DNA from: Lachnospiraceae bacterium UBA3804
GTDB lineage: Bacteria; Bacillota; Clostridia; Lachnospirales; Lachnospiraceae
NCBI GenBank assembly: GCA_002368665.1
Contig: DFEK01000008.1
Coordinates: 62,001 to 126,000 of the forward strand
DNA: 64,000 bases
Direction of reading: 5' to 3'
Of this stretch, positions 34,519 to 41,965 are shown piece after piece. The stretch's first letter is position 1; each line of letters opens with the position of its first letter. A model generated the notes under the pieces. It was not told the DNA's origin, did no database searches, and was given only the letters and a program-made list of their open reading frames with translations. The position numbers were made by a program, and so were the translations under genes.

Positions 34519-35595
34519 ATGAATACGCGTAAATACTACATCGACAACTTAAGATGGATGGTCATTCTTCTGCTGGTGCCTTATCATACGGCGCAGGCGT
34601 TCAATACCTGGGGCGAGGGATTCTATGTCTATATTGCGCCAAGTAAAGCAATCAGCAGTCTGATCTGTTTCTTTGCGCCCTTTATCATGCCGCTTCTGTT
34701 TGCCTTTGCGGGAATGAGCACAAGGTTTGCCCTAAAGAAGCGCAGCGTGGGGCAGTACATAGTCGAGCGGATCAAAAGACTGGTTGTTCCGCTTGTTTTC
34801 GGAACCTTGGTCTTTGCATCCCTGATGGCTTATATCGGTAACCGGTACAATTTTGGCTATGAGGGCAATTATTTCTCACATCTTGGTGTTTTCTTTACGA
34901 AATTTACGGATTTAGCCGGATTCGACGGAGGCTTTAATGTAGGCCAGTTTTGGTTTCTTCTGTACCTTTTTGTCATTTCCATGGTCTCTGTCGGACTGAT
35001 CGTATTGCAGAAGAAACTCCTTCCGAAAATGACCGGCATCCTTCCGCTCTGGGCGGTTGTTCTGCTCGGGCTTCCGCTTCCGTTTCTTTCAGATCTTCTG
35101 TCCGTCGGCGGGAAGAGTTATGTGGAATTCCTTTATATTTTCCTGGTGGGCTACTACGTGCTTGCCCATGACGAGGTTACGGATAAAATCGCCAAGTTTC
35201 GGTTTCTCTTTTTCCCAATCGGACTCATTGCCTGTACGGCATATGTGATCAGTTTTATCTGGCTTGAAGTGCCGTATGAGTGGGTGAATGATATTTTCAT
35301 CTATGTAGGCAGATGGTTTATGTTGCTTGGATTGATCGGCATGGGTAAGAAACACCTTGAATTCCGGGGCAGGGCAACTGCGTATTTATCGAAGATTTCC
35401 ATGGCGTTTTTCGGACTGCATTTTGTGATCGTTGTATTGATGCTTTATGTCTTTGCGGGGATTTTCAAAGGAAATATTGTGCTTATGTATTTTGTCCCTG
35501 TGATCACATCCTATATTCTGACTTTCGTATTCAGTGACATCTTTATGAGGGTTCCGGCACTCTGTTTCTTAATCGGTGGGAAATATAAGAAATAA
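34519..35595 (+). CDS. Membrane acyltransferase, acyltransferase-3 family
   Basis: 358 residues in about ten hydrophobic segments. The opening TRKYYIDNLRWMVILLLVPYHTAQAFN contains the family's early arginine and histidine (RW...PYH), and FAPFIMPLLFAFAGMSTRFALKKRS follows. Members transfer acetyl or other acyl groups to extracytoplasmic sugars. The gene starts 7 bases after the methyltransferase stop, so both probably modify the same cell-surface compound. The upstream start at 34426 would overlap that gene and is not used. Confidence 0.85.
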   Translation: MNTRKYYIDNLRWMVILLLVPYHTAQAFNTWGEGFYVYIAPSKAISSLICFFAPFIMPLLFAFAGMSTRFALKKRSVGQYIVERIKRLVVPLVFGTLVFASLMAYIGNRYNFGYEGNYFSHLGVFFTKFTDLAGFDGGFNVGQFWFLLYLFVISMVSVGLIVLQKKLLPKMTGILPLWAVVLLGLPLPFLSDLLSVGGKSYVEFLYIFLVGYYVLAHDEVTDKIAKFRFLFFPIGLIACTAYVISFIWLEVPYEWVNDIFIYVGRWFMLLGLIGMGKKHLEFRGRATAYLSKISMAFFGLHFVIVVLMLYVFAGIFKGNIVLMYFVPVITSYILTFVFSDIFMRVPALCFLIGGKYKK

Positions 35596-35601
35596 CAGGG
35601 T

Positions 35602-35630
35602 TTGAAAAATCGCGTGACTGCGCATATAAT
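35602..35630 (+). promoter_or_regulatory. cysE promoter with GC-rich spacer
   Basis: TTGAAA (35602-35607) and TATAAT (35625-35630) with a 17-base spacer that ends in TGCGCA. The promoter at 55274-55302 has the same TGCGCATATAAT and a near-identical CGCG segment in its spacer. Confidence 0.75.
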
Positions 35631-35669
35631 TGAATTGTTTGAATGAACCGTTTAGCAAAGGGGAAACAT

Positions 35670-36626
35670 ATGAGTTTTGCTTCAGAAAAAGAAATCAGAG
35701 AAATTGTGGATCACATTCTTGAAAGCTATGAAGGCAGCAAGAATATCGACGCACCGGAAATTTACAATAAGCCGGACAAGGAAGAAGTCATCAAACTTGT
35801 GCAGCACATGTTCCGTATCATCTATCCGGGATATTTCCGCGACCGTTCCACGAAGATTTACAATCCGCAGAACAGCTTTGCGGTAAATATTGAAGATGTA
35901 TTCTATCACTTAAATAAGCAGATTGCTCTTTCTTTGGATTTCAACAAAGACGGAGAGGTTTATACGGAAGAGCAGAAACAGGAGAAAAGCTACGAGATTA
36001 CCAAGACCTTCTTTAACCGTATTCCCGAAGTAAGACGCCTTCTGGAAACCGATCTGCTTGCGTTCTACGACGGCGATCCCGCGGCCAAAAGCATGGCGGA
36101 AATCATCCTTGCTTATCCCGGAATCATGGCCATTACGGTTTACCGTCTCGCCCACGAGCTTTACGTGCTTGATGTGCCCGTGCTTCCGCGTCTGATGACC
36201 GAATATGCACATTCCGCGACCGGAATTGACATCCATCCGGGTGCAACCATCGGTGAATATTTCTTTATCGATCACGGTACCGGTATCGTAGTCGGCGAGA
36301 CTTCCGTCATCGGTAAAAATGTCAAAATCTACCAGGGCGTGACCATCGGTGCACTTTCCACCAGAGGCGGTCAGAAGCTCTCCGGCGTAAAGCGTCATCC
36401 GACGATTAAGGATAATGTTACGATTTATGCGAATGCTTCGATTCTCGGCGGTGAAACCGTGATCGGCGAGAACGTGGTTGTCGGAGGTAACACCTTCATC
36501 ACAAGCTCAATCGATGCAAATACCAGAGTCAGCATGAAAAATCCCGAAATGGAATACCGCACCAAGGATAATAAGATTAAGGTGGAGGAAATCCATCAGG
36601 GCGAAGAGTGGTATTACATCATTTAA
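35670..36626 (+). CDS. cysE: Serine O-acetyltransferase
   Basis: Makes O-acetylserine from serine and acetyl-CoA, the precursor of cysteine. The 318 residues have a long alpha-helical N-terminal part (about 1-185) and a left-handed beta-helix (about 186-300): GIDIHPGATIGEYFFIDHGTGIVVGETSVIGKN with the catalytic histidines, then GGQKLSGVKRHPTIKDNV. It is longer than the Bacillus enzyme and resembles the EpsC/plant-like branch. ATG 35670 follows AAAGGGG and is chosen over 35643. A terminator follows. Confidence 0.92.
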   Translation: MSFASEKEIREIVDHILESYEGSKNIDAPEIYNKPDKEEVIKLVQHMFRIIYPGYFRDRSTKIYNPQNSFAVNIEDVFYHLNKQIALSLDFNKDGEVYTEEQKQEKSYEITKTFFNRIPEVRRLLETDLLAFYDGDPAAKSMAEIILAYPGIMAITVYRLAHELYVLDVPVLPRLMTEYAHSATGIDIHPGATIGEYFFIDHGTGIVVGETSVIGKNVKIYQGVTIGALSTRGGQKLSGVKRHPTIKDNVTIYANASILGGETVIGENVVVGGNTFITSSIDANTRVSMKNPEMEYRTKDNKIKVEEIHQGEEWYYII

Positions 36627-36651
36627 CCGAATACTCTTTCAGAAAGCTTTT

Positions 36652-36679
36652 AAACAGTCGGTTTTCCGGCTGTTTTTTT
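36652..36679 (+). terminator. Intrinsic terminator after cysE
   Basis: AAACAGTCGG (36652-36661) pairs with CCGGCTGTTT (36666-36675) over a TTTT loop and runs into seven Ts. Confidence 0.93.
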
Positions 36680-36768
36680 GTTTGCGCGAAAAAATATTTA
36701 TTTTTTTCAAACTTAAAGTTCATTTTAGGTTCGTCCTTTACAATGGCATCAGAAAGTGAGGAAAACGA

Positions 36769-37491
36769 ATGGATTATCAGGATACCTTCAAACGATATGA
36801 AATAAAATATCTTCTGAGTCCGAGGCAGAAAAAAGAATTCCAAAAGGCGATGGAGCGATACATGGTTTTGGACCGGTACGGACGGACCACCATCCAGAAC
36901 ATTTATTACGACACTCCCAACTGGCAGCTGATCCGGACCTCTTTGGAAAAGCCGGTCTATAAAGAAAAATTAAGACTCAGAAGCTACGGAGTGGCAAAGC
37001 CGGACGGTACGGTCTTTATCGAGATTAAGAAAAAATACGCCGGAGTGGTTTATAAAAGAAGAACTTCCGCAACGGAAGCCGAGGCAATGGCTTACCTAAA
37101 CAACGGAATTAAGATAGCCGGCCACGAAGACCAAATCTTAAGAGAGATTGATTATTTTAAGAATTTTTACGAAGGTTTAAAACCGGCGATGGTCATAAGC
37201 TACGAAAGAGAAGCGTTCTACGGAAAGGAAGATCCCAACCTTCGGATGACGATTGATGAGAACATTCTCTGGAGGGATGAAGACTTAACCCTTCGAAAGG
37301 ACGCATACGGAACGGCGGTTTTAAAACCCGGGGAGAGCCTTCTTGAGATCAAGATCGCAGCATCCATGCCGCTTTGGCTTTCTTACGAATTGAATCGCCT
37401 CGAAATCCGACAGACATCGTTTTCCAAATACGGAAGAGCATATGAAATGAAACAAAACGAAGAGATTACACCCAAAGAAAGGAGAGCATGA
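36769..37491 (+). CDS. VTC-domain protein (polyphosphate polymerase-like)
   Basis: 240 residues of the VTC/CYTH-like triphosphate tunnel fold: FKRYEIKYLLSPRQKKEFQKAM, NIYYDTPNWQLIRTSLEKPVYKEKLRLRSYG, FIEIKKKYAGVVYKRR and YEREAFYG supply the ring of basic residues and the ExK-type acidic residues. In yeast the VTC domain makes polyphosphate; bacterial members are little studied. It begins a run with a DUF4956 membrane protein and a beta-helix lipoprotein, a grouping seen in other Clostridia, often with CotH. No CotH gene is present here. Confidence 0.85.
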   Translation: MDYQDTFKRYEIKYLLSPRQKKEFQKAMERYMVLDRYGRTTIQNIYYDTPNWQLIRTSLEKPVYKEKLRLRSYGVAKPDGTVFIEIKKKYAGVVYKRRTSATEAEAMAYLNNGIKIAGHEDQILREIDYFKNFYEGLKPAMVISYEREAFYGKEDPNLRMTIDENILWRDEDLTLRKDAYGTAVLKPGESLLEIKIAASMPLWLSYELNRLEIRQTSFSKYGRAYEMKQNEEITPKERRA

Positions 37492-37492
37492 T

Positions 37493-38185
37493 ATGAGTAC
37501 ATTTTTCCAGGGAGTATTTGATACAACGGCAACATCACTGCAGCTTGGCGACTTCTTTCTTTGTATGGGCGTATCGCTTGCCATCGGAATTTTCCTGGCA
37601 TTTGCATATTCGATCAAAAATGACTATTCCCAAAGTTTCCTTCTCACCCTCGCACTGATTCCTGCGGTTGTCTGTGTGGTCATCATGATGGTGAACGGCA
37701 ACATCGGCGCAGGAATCGCTGTAGCAGGGGCTTTCAGCCTGGTTCGTTTCCGTTCCGCACCGGGCAGCGCGAAAGAAATCTGTGCCATCTTCCTAGCCAT
37801 GGGAGTCGGACTCTTAACCGGCATGGGTTATTTGGGTTACGGAACCGTTTTCGCAATTGTTCTAGGCGGAGCCATGATCATATTCAACACCCTGAATATC
37901 GGAAACAGCAGGCGGCCGCTACTGAATAAAACCCTTCACATCACCATTCCGGAGAATCTGGAATATGAAGGCGTATTTGAAGATCTGCTTAATACATTTA
38001 CTTCCAAAGCACAGCTGGTCAATGTAAAGACAACGAACATGGGAAGTTTATATAAATTAACCTACGACGTTACGTTAAAGGAATTCGGCAGGGAGAAAGA
38101 GTTCCTGGATCAGATCCGCACAAGAAACGGAAATCTGGAAGTTTCCATTTCCAAGAAAGAACAAAACGTCGGCTCGGAATTATAG
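37493..38185 (+). CDS. DUF4956 membrane protein
   Basis: 230 residues. Three to four membrane segments lie between about 20 and 145 (FFLCMGVSLAIGIFLAFAYSIK; FLLTLALIPAVVCVVIMMVNGNIGAGIAVAGAFSLVRFRSAPG; FLAMGVGLLTGMGYLGYG; VFAIVLGGAMIIF), followed by a cytoplasmic alpha/beta tail. The stretch AGAFSLVRFRSAPGSAKEI is typical of the family. Function is unknown, but it pairs with VTC-domain genes. It starts 1 base after the VTC stop, so the two are translationally linked. Confidence 0.88.
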   Translation: MSTFFQGVFDTTATSLQLGDFFLCMGVSLAIGIFLAFAYSIKNDYSQSFLLTLALIPAVVCVVIMMVNGNIGAGIAVAGAFSLVRFRSAPGSAKEICAIFLAMGVGLLTGMGYLGYGTVFAIVLGGAMIIFNTLNIGNSRRPLLNKTLHITIPENLEYEGVFEDLLNTFTSKAQLVNVKTTNMGSLYKLTYDVTLKEFGREKEFLDQIRTRNGNLEVSISKKEQNVGSEL

Positions 38186-38202
38186 ATAAGGAGGACGGAA
38201 TT

Positions 38203-39315
38203 ATGAAAAACAATGAAAAAATATTGGCAGCAGCATTACTTTTATCAGGTTTGTTTTGTGTCAGCGGCTGTTCCTTCGCCAAAGTCAATGTAACGCCCCA
38301 GGCGCAGACGAGTGAAGTTCAGACGCAGGCTTCTTCGGAGCAACTTCAGGACAAAGAAGCAACCGTAGAGGACGGTGTTTTAACCATTACGGAAGAGGGA
38401 AGTTATACGGCGGATGATTCCGTGAAGCAGATTGTTGTGGATGCGGATAAGGATGCGGACGTGCAGATCGTTCTTAACGGTGTGAACATTTCCTGCGAGG
38501 GAACGGCCGGTATCTATGTTAAACAGGCCGATAAGGTCATCATTAAGTTAGCGGACGGAAGCACAAATACGATTACCAATACGGGCGCATTTGTCGCCGA
38601 CGGTGAAAACGATGTTGACGCGGCAATTTATTCCAAGGATGATCTGGTCATTACCGGTAGCGGCAGTCTGACGGTAAGTTCCGAACAGGGACATGGCATT
38701 GCCACATCGAATGAACTGACGATCGAAAGCGGAAATATAACCGTAAATGCCGCCAAAGACGGACTTCATGCAAAAGAGATCGTGCAGGTTTCGGGCGGAA
38801 GTATCAAGGTGGATTCCAAGGAAGGAATCGAAGGAACCTATGTTATTATTGATGACGGTGACATTACGATCAATGCATCCGATGACGGAATCAATGCATC
38901 TGCCAAAGACGAAGAACTCGGAACCCCGAAAGTGGAGATCAACGGCGGAAACCTCACTATTACGATGGGCCAGGGCGATACGGACGCGATCGATTCCAAC
39001 GGAGATCTTTATATCAACGGCGGCAATATCGATATCACCGCACAGTCTCCTTTCGATTACGACGGTACGGCAGAGCATAACGGAGGAACCATTATCGTAA
39101 ACGGCGAAGAAATCACGGAGCTTTCAAATCAGTTCGGAGGTGCATTCGGTGGCAAAGGTAATTTCGGCCAGGGTGGTCCGAAGAACGGTGGAATGATGCA
39201 GGGAAATCCCCCGGAAGGATTTGATCCCGAAAACATGCCGGAAGGATTTAACCCCGGGGAACGGCCTGAGAGAGGCAATAAAAAGAACGGCACAAAGCAG
39301 CAAAATAATCAGTAA
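38203..39315 (+). CDS. Secreted beta-helix lipoprotein, carbohydrate-binding Cthe_2159-like
   Basis: 370 residues. A lipoprotein signal ends at Cys23 (CVSGC), followed by a low-complexity linker. Residues about 60-305 are a parallel beta-helix of repeated strands rich in Asn, Gly, Asp and Ser (LNGVNISCEGTAGIYVKQAD, SGSLTVSSEQGHGIATSNEL, SGGSIKVDSKEGIEGTYV, NGGNLTITMGQGDTDAID), as in Cthe_2159/DUF4353 proteins that bind acidic polysaccharides and calcium. The tail is rich in Gly, Pro, Asn and Gln (GFDPENMPEGFNPGERPERG), a likely cell-wall spacer. It follows DUF4956 by 17 bases and precedes a two-component system. Confidence 0.85.
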   Translation: MKNNEKILAAALLLSGLFCVSGCSFAKVNVTPQAQTSEVQTQASSEQLQDKEATVEDGVLTITEEGSYTADDSVKQIVVDADKDADVQIVLNGVNISCEGTAGIYVKQADKVIIKLADGSTNTITNTGAFVADGENDVDAAIYSKDDLVITGSGSLTVSSEQGHGIATSNELTIESGNITVNAAKDGLHAKEIVQVSGGSIKVDSKEGIEGTYVIIDDGDITINASDDGINASAKDEELGTPKVEINGGNLTITMGQGDTDAIDSNGDLYINGGNIDITAQSPFDYDGTAEHNGGTIIVNGEEITELSNQFGGAFGGKGNFGQGGPKNGGMMQGNPPEGFDPENMPEGFNPGERPERGNKKNGTKQQNNQ

Positions 39316-39380
39316 GCTTGGCGGCCGGTGATTGAAAATACAACATATTTATGGGAAAATAGGGCTTGGAGGAATATGAC

Positions 39381-40058
39381 ATGAAACTGTTACTTGCAGA
39401 AGATGAAGTGGAATTAAACCAGGCCCTTTCGGCCGTTCTGAAACATAATAATTATTCCGTCGACTCCGTTTATGACGGGCAGGAGGCGCTTGATTACCTG
39501 GAAATGGGAGAATACGACGGCGTCATTTTGGATATCATGATGCCGAAGAAAAACGGACTTGAAGTTTTAAGGGAAGTCAGAGCAAAGAAGAATCAGGTTC
39601 CGGTTTTGATTTTAACCGCCAAATCCCAGTTGGATGATAAGGTGGAGGGACTGGATGCAGGTGCGGACGACTATCTGGCGAAACCTTTTGAAATGAAAGA
39701 GCTGCTGGCCAGGGTACGGGCAATCACCCGCAGACAGAGTCAGCTTACGGAGCCTGTTCTTTCGTTTGAAAACATTACACTCGACCGTGCTTACTTTGAA
39801 CTGGGAGTCGGTGGGGAGAAGATCCGCCTTGCAAACAAAGATTTCCAGATGATGGAAATGCTTCTAACCAATCCGGGACAGGTTATTTCCACAGACCGCT
39901 TCATGGAGAAGATCTGGGGATATGACTCCGATACGGAGATTAACGTGGTCTGGGTCTATATTTCCAATTTAAGAAAAAAACTTTCAGCCCTCGGCGCAAA
40001 TGCTGAGATCAAGGCGGTTAGAAATCAGGGATATTCTTTGGTGAAAAAGGAAAAATAA
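39381..40058 (+). CDS. Response regulator, OmpR/PhoB family
   Basis: 225 residues. The receiver domain (1-115) has the acidic pair in LLAEDEVELN, the phosphoacceptor aspartate in GVILDIMMPKKNG (near 51) and the lysine in DYLAKPF (near 101). A winged-helix DNA-binding domain ends VWVYISNLRKKLSALGANAEIKAVRNQGYSLVK. ATG 39381 has GGAGGAA upstream; the TTG at 39366 is rejected. The sensor kinase follows 3 bases later. Its target may be the surface-protein genes just upstream. Confidence 0.93.
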   Translation: MKLLLAEDEVELNQALSAVLKHNNYSVDSVYDGQEALDYLEMGEYDGVILDIMMPKKNGLEVLREVRAKKNQVPVLILTAKSQLDDKVEGLDAGADDYLAKPFEMKELLARVRAITRRQSQLTEPVLSFENITLDRAYFELGVGGEKIRLANKDFQMMEMLLTNPGQVISTDRFMEKIWGYDSDTEINVVWVYISNLRKKLSALGANAEIKAVRNQGYSLVKKEK

Positions 40059-40061
40059 CAC

Positions 40062-41381
40062 ATGATACGACGACTCAGAAGACAATTTATCCTGGTGGCG
40101 ATGCTTTCAACACTTGCGGTGCTTACGGTCATTATCGGTGTTTTAAATGCGGCTAATTATATTTCCATGAACCGGAAAGCCGATATGATGCTGGATTTAC
40201 TTGCGGAAAACGGCGGAATGTTCCCGGCCGTTTTCATGGGAAAAGAAGTGGATTTCGGTGAACTCGAAGAAAGAAGAGTACCTCCCGATAACGGCAAAAA
40301 CAAAAAGCCCGGCGCCGAAAAACACATAAAAGACCGGAACTTATTCTCCAGTGAAACACCGTATGAGACGCGCTTTTTCAGTGTCTTCAGTTCATCCGAC
40401 CAGACCTTTATGGCATATACCGGCCGGATTGCTTCGGTTTCCGAAGAAGATGCGGTTATGATCGCAAGAAGTGTTATTCAAAAGTACGGAAGCAAAGACA
40501 GATACAGAGGAAACTACGGAAACTTCAGGTATGTTTTGTCGAAGGAAGAAACCGGAGGTTATCTGGCGGTCTTTCTGGATATGACGCAGGAGATAAAGAG
40601 TTTCCGCACGGTTTTACTCTACAGCATTATCATTTCCTGTGTGGGTCTCATGGCCGTGTTTTTCCTCGTCTGTTTTTTCTCAAAGAAAGTCTTTAAACCC
40701 GTGGAGGAAAGCGATCGCAAGCAAAAGCAGTTTATTACGGATGCAAGCCATGAACTGAAGACGCCTCTTACCATCATTTCGGCCAACGTGGATGTTCTGG
40801 AGATGGAATCCGAGGAAAACGAGTGGAGTAAAAGTATCAAAAACCAGGTGAAGCGTATGAGCGGTCTGGTGGAGCAGATGGTGACGTTATCCAGACTGGA
40901 TGAGAGCAAGAGTCTTGAGATGAATGATTTTTCTTTAAGTGATGCCATACTCGATACGGCGCAGGCGTATCTTCCCGTTGCCGAGAGAAATGCACAGGAG
41001 ATGACACTCGATATTCCGGAAGAGATCATATATAAGGGCGATGAGAAACAGATCCGTCAGATGGTGGGCCTTTTGGTTGAAAATGCGACCAAATATACCT
41101 TACCTCCAAAGGGAGAGGACAAGGGAAGAATCCTGGTAAAGCTTTCTTTAAAGGGAAAGAAAAAGATTATCACGGTTTGGAATACGGTGGAGGAAACACA
41201 AATCGGCAGCAAGGAGCGTTACTTTGAACGCTTTTACCGTCCGGACGAGTCAAGGAATTCGAAGCAGGGCGGTTCCGGAATCGGATTATCCATCGTAAAG
41301 TCCATCGCAGAGGCACATAAAGGAAAGGTGAGCGCCGAAAGCAGCGACGGCAAATCCATTCAGTTTGAAGTTACACTGTAA
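40062..41381 (+). CDS. Sensor histidine kinase
   Basis: 439 residues. A membrane segment at about 9-31, an extracellular part (32-182, with a basic stretch DNGKNKKPGAEKHIKDR) and a second segment at 183-206 are followed by a dimerisation domain with phosphorylated His230 in DASHELKTPLTIISANVD. The ATP-binding domain has LVENATKYTLP and GGSGIGLSIVKSIAEAHKG. It partners the preceding response regulator. The sensed signal is unknown. Confidence 0.92.
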   Translation: MIRRLRRQFILVAMLSTLAVLTVIIGVLNAANYISMNRKADMMLDLLAENGGMFPAVFMGKEVDFGELEERRVPPDNGKNKKPGAEKHIKDRNLFSSETPYETRFFSVFSSSDQTFMAYTGRIASVSEEDAVMIARSVIQKYGSKDRYRGNYGNFRYVLSKEETGGYLAVFLDMTQEIKSFRTVLLYSIIISCVGLMAVFFLVCFFSKKVFKPVEESDRKQKQFITDASHELKTPLTIISANVDVLEMESEENEWSKSIKNQVKRMSGLVEQMVTLSRLDESKSLEMNDFSLSDAILDTAQAYLPVAERNAQEMTLDIPEEIIYKGDEKQIRQMVGLLVENATKYTLPPKGEDKGRILVKLSLKGKKKIITVWNTVEETQIGSKERYFERFYRPDESRNSKQGGSGIGLSIVKSIAEAHKGKVSAESSDGKSIQFEVTL

Positions 41382-41394
41382 TCGGATTTGTTTG

Positions 41395-41422
41395 TTTACT
41401 TTTCCCCGAAATTTGGTACAAT
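41395..41422 (+). promoter_or_regulatory. Promoter of zinc-ribbon protein gene
   Basis: TTTACT (41395-41400) and TACAAT (41417-41422) with a 16-base spacer, about 50 bases upstream of the start codon at 41472. Confidence 0.5.
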
Positions 41423-41471
41423 AGATATAGATGTTTTATCAATAAAACAGTACCAGAAAGGGGATAAAGAA

Positions 41472-41873
41472 ATGAAATGCAGATTTAGATGCGGATGCGG
41501 TAACGTATTCAACGGAGACGAGAACACACAGGTATGTTCCGCATGCGGCAGACCGCTTGATTTACAGAACTGTGGTGCAATCCAGTTATATCGTATGGGT
41601 AACATGCTCGGAATGGCAGTAGGTATGGGTATTTACATCGATGAGCAGCCGTTTGGCCATATCGGAAACAAGGAAAGCGTCAGACTCGTGGTTCCTTACG
41701 GAAGCCATAAACTTCATGTAACGCATTCCACCAACAGAAGATGTAATGACCCGATCATTACCATTACTCCGGAAGCACCTGTTGCATTCTGCAAAGTACA
41801 TATCAAAGCCGGTTTTGCTGTCAACACCATGATCATCGAACCTGCAAGACCTGAGGATATGCCTCCTGTATAG
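41472..41873 (+). CDS. Zinc-ribbon protein of unknown function
   Basis: 133 residues from the ATG at 41472, which follows AAAGGGG; the longer frame from 41388 runs through the promoter. Cysteines 3, 7 and 9 and the pair CSAC at 22-25 form a zinc-ribbon-like head. The rest (45-125) looks beta-rich: GMGIYIDEQPFGHIGNKESVRLVVPYGSHKLHVTH resembles PEGA-type beta domains that present a short-loop surface. No membrane segment is evident. Function unknown. Confidence 0.75.
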   Translation: MKCRFRCGCGNVFNGDENTQVCSACGRPLDLQNCGAIQLYRMGNMLGMAVGMGIYIDEQPFGHIGNKESVRLVVPYGSHKLHVTHSTNRRCNDPIITITPEAPVAFCKVHIKAGFAVNTMIIEPARPEDMPPV

Positions 41874-41897
41874 TTTTTATATGATTACAAACACCAT

Positions 41898-41927
41898 GAC
41901 CGGGGAATTGTTTACTCCCCGGTCTTT
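41898..41927 (+). terminator. Intrinsic terminator, weak T-tract
   Basis: GACCGGGGA (41898-41906) pairs perfectly with TCCCCGGTC (41916-41924); only three Ts follow before TGTG. Confidence 0.7.
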
Positions 41928-41965
41928 GTGCATACGGAAAACTTTAGTCTGAGAAGGAAAACGGT

